A stretch of 64,000 nucleotides of DNA from Butyricimonas virosa (lineage in GTDB: Bacteria; Bacteroidota; Bacteroidia; Bacteroidales; Marinifilaceae): contig NZ_CP102269.1 in assembly GCF_025148635.1 (NCBI RefSeq), positions 2,232,001-2,296,000 on the forward strand. Reading direction: 5' to 3'. The position numbers and the translations under genes were made by a program. The notes beneath the pieces are model-generated. The model was not told the DNA's origin, searched no databases, and saw nothing but the letters and a program-made list of their open reading frames with translations. Below, piece after piece: positions 56,575 through 64,000 of the stretch (positions are counted from its first letter, which is position 1; each line of letters starts with the position of its first letter).

Positions 56575-56622
56575 TCGTTAGAAAAGTGAGAGAGAGTATT
56601 CATTTAAAAAAAACGAGGAATT

Positions 56623-57258
56623 ATGGCATCATTTAAAAATGATTTTGGATTAAGCGGGAAATTGGGGGATGTGATTATTTATCGAATGGGTAACAAGTCG
56701 TATGCAAGAAGAACGTTTCGAGCGAATAATCCGAAGACAATAAAACAACAGGAAGTGAGGGCGAGATTTTTAGTTGCAATCCGGTTTTACCAGAAGTTGA
56801 AAGAGACTTCGTTAAGAAGAATATTGAAGGTGTCTGCTCAAGGAAACAGTTTCAATGGTTATACGTTTTATCTTGAAAAAAATATGAAGGTATTCTGTGC
56901 GGATGGGCGTATCGGAGATTTTTCTCAACTTCAGTTTTCCGCGGGGAAGAGACAGCGGGCGTTTCATTTAAGAGGACAGATTGATTTGGAAGGTCGTGTT
57001 TTATTACAATGGGAAAAGGTGGGTGGACGAGGATTTGTGGAGGATGATGATCGATTGATGGTGGTCGTGTTACATGAAGGGAGGGCGTTTTGTCCAAGGG
57101 TGTTGGAGAATACTGGGGGTGTGCGGAAAGATGGCATGGCGAGCTTTAGGATTGACGGGTGGAAGGGGGAAACGTTGCATTTGTATTGTCTCTTTATTTC
57201 GCCTGATGAGAAGCAGTTATCTATGAGTCAGTATGTACGTTTACAGGGGAGGAAATGA
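56623..57258 (+). CDS. DUF6266-like protein, copy 1
   Basis: A 211-residue protein resembling the DUF6266 family of Bacteroidetes: GLSGKLGDVIIYRMGNKSY, then ARRTFRANNPKTIKQQEVRARF near residue 27, and a beta-rich second half. Function is unknown; in my memory such proteins lie near phage-type lysis genes. The protein is homologous to the one at 58518: both have LG.V, a basic ARR/ARA segment, a Q/R-rich RAR motif, and EKNMK/AKNMK near residue 87. Its last bases overlap the holin gene start by 4 bases (ATGA). Confidence 0.7.
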   Translation: MASFKNDFGLSGKLGDVIIYRMGNKSYARRTFRANNPKTIKQQEVRARFLVAIRFYQKLKETSLRRILKVSAQGNSFNGYTFYLEKNMKVFCADGRIGDFSQLQFSAGKRQRAFHLRGQIDLEGRVLLQWEKVGGRGFVEDDDRLMVVVLHEGRAFCPRVLENTGGVRKDGMASFRIDGWKGETLHLYCLFISPDEKQLSMSQYVRLQGRK

Positions 57259-57629
57259 AGCCGGTAGCAGATGTTGTCAATGCTATTAGCGGGGTGATTA
57301 ATGGCTTGACGCTCCCGGCACGGGAGAAGAAAGAGTTACAGGCGGAGATTCTGAGACTGGTGTACGAGCGGGAACGTGAAATGATTGAAGCTCGTGCTGG
57401 TGTGATAAGAGCCGAGGCTGCCGGGAATTGGCTACAGCGTTCGTGGCGGCCATTGGTGATGTTGATCTTTGCTGTTATCGTACTTATCGGCACTTTCACG
57501 AGTTTGCCCATGTTGTCGGATACTTCCCGGTTCTGGGATTTGCTGGAGATCGGGTTGGGAGGGTACGTGGTGGGGAGGAGTGGGGAAAAAATGGCGGGGG
57601 CCATTTTTAAACTGAAAACTAAAAGATAA
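57255..57629 (+). CDS. 3-TM holin-like protein (GTA_holin_3TM type)
   Basis: A 124-residue protein. The N-terminal helical part (AISGVINGLTLPAREKKEL, then EREREMIEARAGVIRAEAAG) is followed by NWLQRSWRPLVMLIFAVIV and a second hydrophobic segment, LLEIGLGGYVVGRSGEK. The words AE..G.WLQR.WRP are typical of the phage and gene-transfer-agent 3TM holins. It would make holes in the inner membrane through which an amidase can pass. It overlaps the DUF6266-like gene by 4 bases and is followed by an amidase gene. Confidence 0.82.
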   Translation: MKPVADVVNAISGVINGLTLPAREKKELQAEILRLVYEREREMIEARAGVIRAEAAGNWLQRSWRPLVMLIFAVIVLIGTFTSLPMLSDTSRFWDLLEIGLGGYVVGRSGEKMAGAIFKLKTKR

Positions 57630-57696
57630 AAACTAAAAGCTGATCAATTTTTGATTTCATTCTAAATTCTACATTTTAAATTCTAAATTATTTGTT

Positions 57697-58302
57697 ATGG
57701 ATGTATTTTCAAGTTCTAATTCATCTTTTTCAATTGTCAATCACCGGTTAATGGGTGGTGGGGTGATTCATCTGGAATGCCCGAAGAATAGACGTGGGCT
57801 AGGAGAGCCGGACATGATTATTTTACATTACACGGCAGGTATGGATGCCATGTCTTCAGCAAAATTCTTGGTAAAGCCGGATGTGAAGGCATCGGCACAC
57901 GTGGTGATCGGGCGGGACGGGCAGGTGATACAGATGGTGCCGTTTAATATCGAGGCGTGGCATGCCGGAAGGAGTAGTTACGGGGGAAGGAGCGGTTTGA
58001 ATCATTACTCGGTCGGGATCGAGCTGGATAACTTGGGACAGTTGCGGCAGGAAGGGGGAAAGTTCGTGGCGGAGTGTGGGAAAGAGGTCCCCGTGAAGGA
58101 GGTGTACACGGAAGATTCGGGAGAGGAGCCGACGTACTGGCATGACTACACGGATCGGCAGATGCGGGTGTTGAACGAGGTGTGTAGCGTGCTGGTGGAT
58201 GCTTACCCGATCGGGGATATCGTGGGGCATTCGGAGGTGACGTCGAGAAAGGTGGATCCGGGACCGGCTTTGAGGGTGGCGGAGTGGATTCAGTATTATT
58301 GA
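57697..58302 (+). CDS. N-acetylmuramoyl-L-alanine amidase (Amidase_2)
   Basis: A 201-residue zinc amidase that would cut between MurNAc and the stem peptide of peptidoglycan. Zinc ligands and neighbours are in IILHYTAG (near residue 48), SAHVVIGRDGQV, EAWHAGRS (near 87) and GHSEVTSRKVDPGPA (near 179). No signal peptide is seen, in line with export through the holin encoded just before. The first 17 residues are Ser/Asn-rich and partly overlap a CAATTGTCAATC-type repeat; a start at 57748 (MGGGVIHLEC) is an alternative. Confidence 0.85.
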   Translation: MDVFSSSNSSFSIVNHRLMGGGVIHLECPKNRRGLGEPDMIILHYTAGMDAMSSAKFLVKPDVKASAHVVIGRDGQVIQMVPFNIEAWHAGRSSYGGRSGLNHYSVGIELDNLGQLRQEGGKFVAECGKEVPVKEVYTEDSGEEPTYWHDYTDRQMRVLNEVCSVLVDAYPIGDIVGHSEVTSRKVDPGPALRVAEWIQYY

Positions 58303-58517
58303 TTTTAGATTTTAAATTTTAGATTGAACTCCCTCCCCCCTTCGGGGTACTCCCTCTATAAACAGAGGGAGAGTTGGAATACTCGCTGTTTGGGGGAAGC
58401 TTTCCATTCTAAATTTTAAATTCTACATTCTAAATTTCATTCTTCGTGTAGGGCCCATGCGGGGAGTGCGGGATCATTTTAAATTTCCTGATTTATTCAT
58501 TTTTAAATTTTAATGTT
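58303..58517. repeat. AT-rich TCTAAATT-type repeats with a GC-rich hairpin insert
   Basis: The ends (58303-58326 and 58408-58436) consist of TTTTAGATT / TTCTAAATTTTAAATTC words like those at 57658-57690, 9661-9700 and 62866-62907. Between them is CTCCCTCT ... AGAGGGAG, an 8-bp hairpin near 58350-58371, next to a pyrimidine-rich run with TTCGGGG. No gene is seen. Confidence 0.5.
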
Positions 58518-59150
58518 ATGGCAAAATTTGATTCTTATTTATTGGGTAAGGTAACGAAAACTCTTGGTAACGTGACGATGTGTTACATGAACAAACAGAA
58601 TATCGCTAGGGCGAGGATATTCTCGAGAAAGGATAAACCGACTTCGGACGTGTTGGATCAGCGAGCCCGTATGAAGGTGTTGATCGAGTTGTCCCGGTTT
58701 TTGTTGCCGGTTGTACAGAAAGGGTTCGTGGGGATCGGGAACGGAACCACATCGAATGCTTTTGTCGCGAAAAACATGAAGTCAGTAGACGTGGATGAAA
58801 TGCATACGGCCACCGTGGATTACGAGCGTTTGAAGGTGGCAATGGGACTTCAAGATATCCCGGAAGTCTCGGTCTCGTATTCCTCTGAGAGTAAGATGTA
58901 TTCTTTCGAGCAGGAGATGTTGGAGGAGGAGAATGGTTTTGCGTTGGCTGACGATTTGGTGTATGCCGTGCTATTCGAGAGCGTGTTAATGCGGGTGAAA
59001 TTGATCTCGTTAAGAAGCCGAGGGGAGAACGGGAATACCAGTGTGGGTCTCCCGAAAAATTGGGAGCAGGCGAACGTGAAGGTGTATTGTTTTGCAACTT
59101 CGAAGAATGGGAAAAGTATTTCGCCTAGTTTGTATCTTGCGGTTGAGTGA
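58518..59150 (+). CDS. DUF6266-like protein, copy 2
   Basis: A 210-residue homologue of the protein at 56623. The first 100 residues align by eye (TLGNVTMCYMNKQNIARARI, RARMKVLIELSRFL, TTSNAFVAKNMKSV); the second half is diverged and acidic (EMLEEENGFALADDL). There is no signal peptide or membrane helix. Function is unknown. The two copies flank the holin and amidase genes. The next gene begins 4 bases after its stop. Confidence 0.68.
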   Translation: MAKFDSYLLGKVTKTLGNVTMCYMNKQNIARARIFSRKDKPTSDVLDQRARMKVLIELSRFLLPVVQKGFVGIGNGTTSNAFVAKNMKSVDVDEMHTATVDYERLKVAMGLQDIPEVSVSYSSESKMYSFEQEMLEEENGFALADDLVYAVLFESVLMRVKLISLRSRGENGNTSVGLPKNWEQANVKVYCFATSKNGKSISPSLYLAVE

Positions 59151-59154
59151 TCCT

Positions 59155-59325
59155 ATGGTTATGATGAGTTTGTATTTTTTCACGGGAATATTTTTCACGC
59201 TGAGTTTGAATGCTTTCTTCACGCAGTTGGCAAATGATTTTGTCGCGGGAGTGTTAAGCATCGTGGGAGGAGTGATCAGCTCGGTCGTGGTGGCTTGGTG
59301 CAAACGTCGATGGGAACAACATTGA
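59155..59325 (+). CDS. Small two-helix membrane protein
   Basis: A 56-residue protein with two hydrophobic segments (SLYFFTGIFFTLSL and FVAGVLSIVGGVISSVVVAW) and a basic end, CKRRWEQH. It lies 4 bases after the second DUF6266-like gene and before a terminator hairpin. It could be a second holin or antiholin-like protein; this is inferred from size, topology and neighbours only. Starts at 59155, 59161 and 59164 are all possible. Confidence 0.6.
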   Translation: MVMMSLYFFTGIFFTLSLNAFFTQLANDFVAGVLSIVGGVISSVVVAWCKRRWEQH

Positions 59326-59335
59326 TGTGAATGGG

Positions 59336-59365
59336 AGTGGCAAAGATTTTTTGCCACTTCTTTGG
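59336..59365 (+). terminator. Terminator of the holin-amidase cassette
   Basis: A perfect 9-bp stem (59336-59344 and 59350-59358) with a 5-base loop is followed by TCTTTGGCTTTT. Confidence 0.7.
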
Positions 59366-59559
59366 CTTTTATCATGGGCTTGTACTGCTATGAATTTTGC
59401 CTCTTTATGGTTCGAATGGAACCCTTGACGGCGGAATTCGTATCTGTTATGGGGATATTTTCAAGTGTCCTATTGTATAATTTTTATTTGTTATTGTCAA
59501 TGTTTTTTAATATCTTGACGCCGTTTTTCTGGATTACTGGCACATTTATTGACACTTAG
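59362..59559 (+). CDS. Doubtful small hydrophobic open frame
   Basis: 65 codons with two hydrophobic stretches (FVSVMGIFSSVLLYNFYLLL and NILTPFFWITGTF). It begins within the terminator region, has no promoter or ribosome site I can see, and matches nothing known to me. Apart from this frame, the 59366-59608 interval holds only a weak promoter for the V-ATPase genes. Confidence 0.2.
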   Translation: MAFIMGLYCYEFCLFMVRMEPLTAEFVSVMGIFSSVLLYNFYLLLSMFFNILTPFFWITGTFIDT

Positions 59560-59571
59560 TTTTAATGAAAG

Positions 59572-59604
59572 TTTGTAAGATGAAATTAATATATAATACG
59601 TTTT
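59572..59604 (+). promoter_or_regulatory. Candidate promoter of the V-ATPase operon
   Basis: TTTG at 59572-59575 and TACGTTTT at 59597-59604, spaced 21 bases, fit the consensus except for the last base of the -7 box. It ends 4 bases before the ATG at 59609, so the transcript would be nearly leaderless, or the true promoter lies further upstream. Confidence 0.3.
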
Positions 59605-59608
59605 TAGT

Positions 59609-60223
59609 ATGGAGAATAAATTAGATATTTTGACCCAAAAGCTTTACAATGAGGGGGTAGATAAGGCTCGCCAGGAGGCAGAGAATATCATCAACCAGGC
59701 AAAGCAAGAGGCCGAAAAGATTATTGCCGATGCGAAAGCGAAAGCAGCACAGATGAATGCAGATGCGGAGACAGAGGTTTCTAACTTGAAAAAAAAGGCC
59801 GAGTCTGAAATGACGTTAAGTGCGCGCCAAGCTATCACGGCTTTAAAACAGGCAATCACGAATCTGGTTGCCGGGGATGTTGCCGGGGATGTTGCCAAGA
59901 TTGGGTTTGAGGAAAAAGCTTTTATTCAGGAGTTGCTCATGACGATTGTGAAGAAGTGGGATGTTGCCGGTGGAAACCTGAACATGGAAATTCTTCTTTC
60001 CGAGGGTGAAAAGGCAAAGTTCGAATCGTTTGTTGCGGCTAAGTACAAGGATCTGTTGGATAAAGGTCTTGATGTAAAGGTGGGTAATTTAGAAGAAGGG
60101 TTTGTGATTCAGCCTAAAGACGGAGGTTTCCAAATTGCCTTCTCCGAGAAACTATTTGAAGCCTTCTTTAATCAGTACATGAAAGGTTTCACGAAAAAAC
60201 TCCTTTTTGAAGGTAATAAATAG
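59609..60223 (+). CDS. atpE: V-type ATP synthase subunit E
   Basis: A 204-residue stator subunit of the V/A-type ATPase peripheral stalk. The N-terminal half is a long charged helix with heptad pattern (EAENIINQAKQEAEKIIADA, near residues 22-41), and the C-terminal half is a compact domain with GFVIQPKDGGFQIAFSEKLF. Subunit E links the catalytic A3B3 head to the membrane. It is the first gene of the operon; E, DUF2764, A, B is the usual order in Bacteroidetes. Confidence 0.9.
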   Translation: MENKLDILTQKLYNEGVDKARQEAENIINQAKQEAEKIIADAKAKAAQMNADAETEVSNLKKKAESEMTLSARQAITALKQAITNLVAGDVAGDVAKIGFEEKAFIQELLMTIVKKWDVAGGNLNMEILLSEGEKAKFESFVAAKYKDLLDKGLDVKVGNLEEGFVIQPKDGGFQIAFSEKLFEAFFNQYMKGFTKKLLFEGNK

Positions 60224-60235
60224 ATTTTGGAAAGG

Positions 60236-61066
60236 ATGATATTAAAAAATAATTACTACTGTTTTATTGCAGGACTACCGGAGGTCTTTCTGGATGATCG
60301 GAAACTAGCGTTGTCCGTGAACGGGTTTCGGGAGTTGGCTCGGGAGGCTCTGAAGAAGGAGGATGTGAAGTTGATGGAGTTGTTTTTTCTACCTGCCGAT
60401 AATAAACAAGTTCTGCGGTTGCTAAATAAAATGGCTCCCGATACCAATCTTGAAACAGTATATCCATTACAATGTCTGGAAGACGAAATCACCGAACCGA
60501 AAAATTCTTTACCTGTTTATCTCAATCGATTTATAGCGGATTTTAAAGGGGAACATTTGAAATATGATGTTTCTCCGGAGAATGTGCTGAGTTGGATGTA
60601 TTACGATCACTTGATGAAGAGTGGTAGTAAGTTTGTCCGGAATTATGCGGAATTCGTGATGAACGTGAAGAATCTGGAGACGGCCTTGACTTGTCGGAAG
60701 TACGGGAAAGAGGTTGCCCCGGAGATTATTGGTGATAACGTGTTTTCTAAGGCGCTGAGAACTTCGAACTCGAAGGATTTCGGTTTGGGGATGGAATTCC
60801 CGTATGCGGAGAAGGTGATTTCTCTGATGGGAAATACAAACCTTGTCGAACGGGAGAGAGGGCTGGATTTACTTCTTTGGGATTATATCGAAGAGGCCGT
60901 GGTTTACGAGTATTTTTCCATGGAGAAGGTGTTGAGCTTCATGCTTGAGCTGATGATCGTTGAGAGATGGAGCAAGATGAGTTCCGAATCGGGACGAAAA
61001 GTCTTTATGGAAGTCGTGGATAAGTTCAGAAAGAGTTTCGAGTTTGCGGAAGAATTTAAAAATTAA
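60236..61066 (+). CDS. DUF2764 family protein of the V-ATPase operon
   Basis: A 276-residue soluble protein starting MILKNNYYCFIAGLPEVFLDD (given by pattern YYCFIAGLPE), the N-terminal signature of DUF2764. It contains many acidic and aromatic residues, and LSWMYYDHLMKSGSKFVRNYAEF in the middle. DUF2764 genes occur within Bacteroidetes and spirochete V-ATPase operons, between E and A; the protein may stand in for subunit C, which such operons seem to lack, but this is inference. I choose ATG 60236 over TTG 60227. Confidence 0.85.
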   Translation: MILKNNYYCFIAGLPEVFLDDRKLALSVNGFRELAREALKKEDVKLMELFFLPADNKQVLRLLNKMAPDTNLETVYPLQCLEDEITEPKNSLPVYLNRFIADFKGEHLKYDVSPENVLSWMYYDHLMKSGSKFVRNYAEFVMNVKNLETALTCRKYGKEVAPEIIGDNVFSKALRTSNSKDFGLGMEFPYAEKVISLMGNTNLVERERGLDLLLWDYIEEAVVYEYFSMEKVLSFMLELMIVERWSKMSSESGRKVFMEVVDKFRKSFEFAEEFKN

Positions 61067-61075
61067 AATTGAGAC

Positions 61076-62836
61076 ATGAATAAGACACAAGGAAAAGTTC
61101 ATAGTATTATTTCCAACCTTGTACTTGTGCGTACCGAAGGACCGGTATCTCAGAATGAGATTTGCTTTATCCAGCTTGGAAACGAGCGGTTGATGGCTGA
61201 GGTGATCAAGGTTGTCGGGGATATTGCTTATGTACAGGTTTTTGAAAGTACCCGGGGATTGAAACCCGGTTCCCTCGTGGAGTTCGAAAACCATATGTTG
61301 GAAGTTACATTGGGTCCCGGTTTGCTGTCAAAGAATTTTGACGGTCTTCAAAATGACCTGGATAAGATGACGGGTGTATTCTTGAAACGAGGAGAATACA
61401 CGAACCCGTTGGAAGAAGATAAAAAATGGAGTTTTACCCCGTTGGCGAAGGTCGGCGATAAGGTGACCGGTGCCGATTGGTTAGGTAACGTGAAGGAAAA
61501 CTGGCTGGATCATAAGATTATGGTTCCTTTCAAGCTGAAAGGAGAGTATACTGTTGCTTCGATTGTTGCTGCCGGGGAATACACGATAAAGGATACGATT
61601 GCCGTGCTGAAAGATGAGGCCGGAAAAGAGATTCCTGTTACGATGATCCAGAAATGGCCGGTGAAAGTGGCTATCCGTAATTACGTGGATAAACCTCGTC
61701 CTTCCCGTCAGATGGAGACTGGGGTACGTGTTATCGACACGATGAACCCGATTTTGGAAGGGGGTACCGGTTTTATTCCGGGGCCGTTCGGTACGGGAAA
61801 GACTGTGTTACAACACGCTTTGTCTCGGTTTGCCGATGCTGATATTATTATCATGGCGGCCTGTGGTGAGCGAGCAAACGAGGTGGTGGAGATTTTTACC
61901 GAGTTCCCGGAATTGGAAGACCCTCGTTCCGGTCGTAAATTGTATGAGAGGACCACGATTATTGCTAATACGTCCAATATGCCCGTGGCAGCCCGTGAGG
62001 CGTCCGTGTACACGGCTATGACAATTGGAGAGTACTATCGTTCCATGGGAATGAAGGTGTTGTTGCTGGCAGATTCGACTTCTCGTTGGGCGCAGGCTTT
62101 GCGTGAGATGTCCAATCGTATGGAGGAGTTACCGGGACAGGATGCGTTCCCGATGGACTTGTCGGCTATTATTTCAAACTTCTACGCTCGTGCGGGAATG
62201 GTTTACTTGAATAATGGAAAGACAGGTTCTGTTACTTTTATCGGTACGGTATCTCCTGCCGGAGGTAACTTGAAGGAGCCGGTGACGGAGTCCACGAAGA
62301 AAGTGGCACGTTGTTTCTACGCCTTGTCTCAGGCTCGTGCAGATGCGAAACGTTACCCGGCCATCGATACGTTGGAATCATATTCTAAATACTTGGAATA
62401 TCCGGAATTTATCGAGTTCGCCAAGAAGAATATTTCCGATACATGGATTGCCGATGTGAACGAGGCTCGTAATATGCTGGTGCGTGGTCGCGAGACGGCA
62501 GAGCAGATCGATATTTTGGGTGATGACGGTGTGCCTTTGGAATATCACGTGGTATATTGGAAATCCGAGTTGATAGACTTCGTGATCCTGCAACAGGATG
62601 CTTTTGACAATATTGACGGTTCTACTGCTATGGAGCGTCAGAAGTATATGCTGAATATGGTACTGGGTGTGGTTCGTTCCGAATTTAATTTTGATACGTT
62701 CGAGGAGATTAACCCCTATTTCAAACGTATTATTAATGGTTTCAAACAGATGAACTATTCCGAATATCAATCGGAAGCGTTTAAAAAGTACGAAGCAGAA
62801 GTGAACGAGATCATTAACGAAAGAAAAAACAATTAA
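61076..62836 (+). CDS. atpA: V-type ATP synthase subunit A (catalytic)
   Basis: A 586-residue catalytic subunit. Walker A is GPFGTGKT at residues 236-243; the family-specific bulge domain precedes it, and later motifs are AACGERANEVVE, LLADSTSRWAQALREMSNRM and TGSVTFIGTVSPAGG. Six such subunits alternate with B subunits in the head. The protein either makes ATP or pumps H+ or Na+; in gut anaerobes it is often linked to Na+. Length and motifs match NtpA. It starts 9 bases after the DUF2764 gene. Confidence 0.97.
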   Translation: MNKTQGKVHSIISNLVLVRTEGPVSQNEICFIQLGNERLMAEVIKVVGDIAYVQVFESTRGLKPGSLVEFENHMLEVTLGPGLLSKNFDGLQNDLDKMTGVFLKRGEYTNPLEEDKKWSFTPLAKVGDKVTGADWLGNVKENWLDHKIMVPFKLKGEYTVASIVAAGEYTIKDTIAVLKDEAGKEIPVTMIQKWPVKVAIRNYVDKPRPSRQMETGVRVIDTMNPILEGGTGFIPGPFGTGKTVLQHALSRFADADIIIMAACGERANEVVEIFTEFPELEDPRSGRKLYERTTIIANTSNMPVAAREASVYTAMTIGEYYRSMGMKVLLLADSTSRWAQALREMSNRMEELPGQDAFPMDLSAIISNFYARAGMVYLNNGKTGSVTFIGTVSPAGGNLKEPVTESTKKVARCFYALSQARADAKRYPAIDTLESYSKYLEYPEFIEFAKKNISDTWIADVNEARNMLVRGRETAEQIDILGDDGVPLEYHVVYWKSELIDFVILQQDAFDNIDGSTAMERQKYMLNMVLGVVRSEFNFDTFEEINPYFKRIINGFKQMNYSEYQSEAFKKYEAEVNEIINERKNN

Positions 62837-62865
62837 TTTATGATTTACGATTTAAGATTCTTAAT

Positions 62866-62907
62866 CTAAAGAGTAAGAGTTTTAATCTAAAATCTAAAAT
62901 CTAAAAT
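62866..62907. repeat. AATCTAAA-type repeat between the V-ATPase A and B genes
   Basis: TTTAATCTAAAATCTAAAAT words repeat several times in the 74-base gap. They belong to the same loose AT-rich family as 57658-57690 and 58303-58436. Confidence 0.5.
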
Positions 62908-62910
62908 TAT

Positions 62911-64000
62911 ATGACGACTGCTTTTCAAAAAGTTTATACAAAGATCACCCAGATCACGAAAGCAACGTGTACGTTGAATGCCCAAGGAGTCGGAAATGAC
63001 GAGTTGGCTATTGTAGACGGACGGTTGGCGCAGGTCGTGAAGATTTGGGGAAATGATATAACCCTTCAGGTGTTCTCCGGGACAGAAGGGATTCCGACGA
63101 ATGCAGAAGTGACATTCTTGGGAAAAGCGCCTACTCTGAGAGTGGGAGACGATTTATGCGGGCGTTTTTTTAATGCCTTCGGAGACCCGATTGACGGGGG
63201 ACCGGCTGTTGACGGAGAAGAAAGAGAGATCGGTGGACCGTCGGTGAACCCGGTGCGTCGTAAACAACCGTCGGAACTGATTGCAACCGGTATCGCGGGT
63301 ATCGACTTGAACAACACGTTAGTATCCGGTCAGAAGATCCCGTTCTTTGCCGACCCGGATCAGCCTTACAATCAAGTGATGGCGAACGTGGCGTTGAGAG
63401 CGCAGACAGACCGTATCATCTTGGGAGGAATGGGATTGACGAATGATGACTACCTGTATTTCAAAAATTTGTTTGACAATGCCGGGGTATTGGATCGTAT
63501 CGTTAGTTTCGTGAATACCACGGAGGCTCCGCCTGTTGAGCGTTTGTTGGTTCCGGATATGGCATTGACTGCTGCCGAGTATTTTGCGGTGGATAAGAAC
63601 GAGAAAGTGTTGGTGTTGTTGACGGACATGACGTTGTATGCCGATGCTTTGAGTATCGTGTCCAACCGTATGGACCAGATTCCGTCAAAGGACTCCATGC
63701 CGGGTTCATTGTATTCCGATTTGGCGAAGATTTACGAGAAGGCCGTGCAGTTCCCAGCCGGAGGTTCTATCACGATCATAGCTGTGACTACGTTGTCCGG
63801 TGGTGACATTACCCATGCTATTCCGGATAACACCGGGTACATCACGGAGGGACAGCTGTTCCTGCGTAAAGATACGGAGATCGGTAAGGTTATCGTTGAT
63901 CCGTTCCGAAGTTTGTCTCGTTTGAAACAGCTCGTGATCGGTAAGAAGACCCGTAAGGATCACCCGCAAGTGATGAATGCTGCCATCCGTCTGTATGCCG
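62911..64000 (+). CDS. atpB: V-type ATP synthase subunit B, cut by the window end
   Basis: The first 363 codons of the nucleotide-binding, non-catalytic B subunit. The start is MTTAFQKVYTKITQITKA. Family words are VGDDLCGRFFNAFGDPIDGG (near residue 77), GIAGIDLNNTLVSGQKIPFF (near 127), RIILGGMGLTNDDYLYF and LTDMTLYADALSIVSNRMD near residue 238. As usual for B subunits the P-loop is degenerate. The frame is open to the last base; about 70-80 residues should follow beyond the window, then probably D, I and K subunit genes. Confidence 0.95.
   Translation, partial: MTTAFQKVYTKITQITKATCTLNAQGVGNDELAIVDGRLAQVVKIWGNDITLQVFSGTEGIPTNAEVTFLGKAPTLRVGDDLCGRFFNAFGDPIDGGPAVDGEEREIGGPSVNPVRRKQPSELIATGIAGIDLNNTLVSGQKIPFFADPDQPYNQVMANVALRAQTDRIILGGMGLTNDDYLYFKNLFDNAGVLDRIVSFVNTTEAPPVERLLVPDMALTAAEYFAVDKNEKVLVLLTDMTLYADALSIVSNRMDQIPSKDSMPGSLYSDLAKIYEKAVQFPAGGSITIIAVTTLSGGDITHAIPDNTGYITEGQLFLRKDTEIGKVIVDPFRSLSRLKQLVIGKKTRKDHPQVMNAAIRLYA

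Noticed and set aside
62837..62910. Regulatory element between the V-ATPase A and B genes
   Set aside because: Only AT-rich repeated words without a good stem or promoter box; A and B are expected to be co-transcribed.

Overview
The window looks like a chromosomal stretch of a gut Bacteroidales species. The 16S sequence and gene content point to Odoribacteraceae, most likely Butyricimonas or a close relative; that placement is from memory of 16S signatures, not a search. Supporting signs are the promoter -7 element TAnnTTTG before many genes, few Shine-Dalgarno sites, a SusC/SusD pair, the large three-domain IspG, a V-type ATPase with a DUF2764 gene, a UpxY-type antiterminator, and short TTCAATT or TCTAAATT repeats between genes.

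Layout. 0-6.8 kb: acyl-CoA ligase, ispG, a MATE exporter, a cytidylate-kinase-like protein and a flavodoxin/ferredoxin protein. 7.0-7.3 kb: a broken TlpA-like thioredoxin gene. 7.7-13.1 kb: a complete 16S-23S-5S operon with two tandem promoters, processing stems, a strong terminator and no spacer tRNA. 13.2-23.0 kb: a LytS-type histidine kinase, a zinc metalloprotease, SusC, SusD, and a LytTR response regulator. 23.1-29.8 kb, minus strand: two envelope proteins, ExbB/ExbD, an ABC-2 exporter with a NEW3-domain partner, and a YeiH-like transporter. 30.0-31.5 kb: an XRE / ImmA-IrrE / PIN module with a palindromic operator over its promoter, followed by a LysR regulator.

32.8-55.8 kb is the main accessory region. 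It is a surface-polymer locus of about 22.5 kb, all on the plus strand. It starts with an 18-bp perfect inverted repeat flanking 119 bp that holds one outward-facing promoter, probably an invertible on/off switch shown here in the OFF orientation. UpxY follows. The enzymes can be read as a path to an undecaprenyl-linked amino sugar: FlaA1-type dehydratase, DegT aminotransferase, GNAT acetyltransferase, PglC-type phosphosugar transferase. A Wzx flippase, Wzy-like polymerase, Wza, Wzc and CpsB phosphatase follow. There is no recognisable glycosyltransferase. The slots where such genes usually sit hold five paralogous ATP-grasp proteins of the sugar-transfer-associated type, a sixth CarB-like ATP-grasp protein, a CapA-like protein, an alanine/saccharopine-type dehydrogenase and an exported Ntn amide hydrolase. 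I infer a polymer built, or heavily modified, by amide ligation.

55.8-59.6 kb: a frameshifted RteC-like gene, then a small phage-like cassette (DUF6266-like, 3-TM holin, amidase, second DUF6266-like, small membrane protein). 59.6-64.0 kb: the start of a V-type ATPase operon (E, DUF2764, A, and B cut by the window end).
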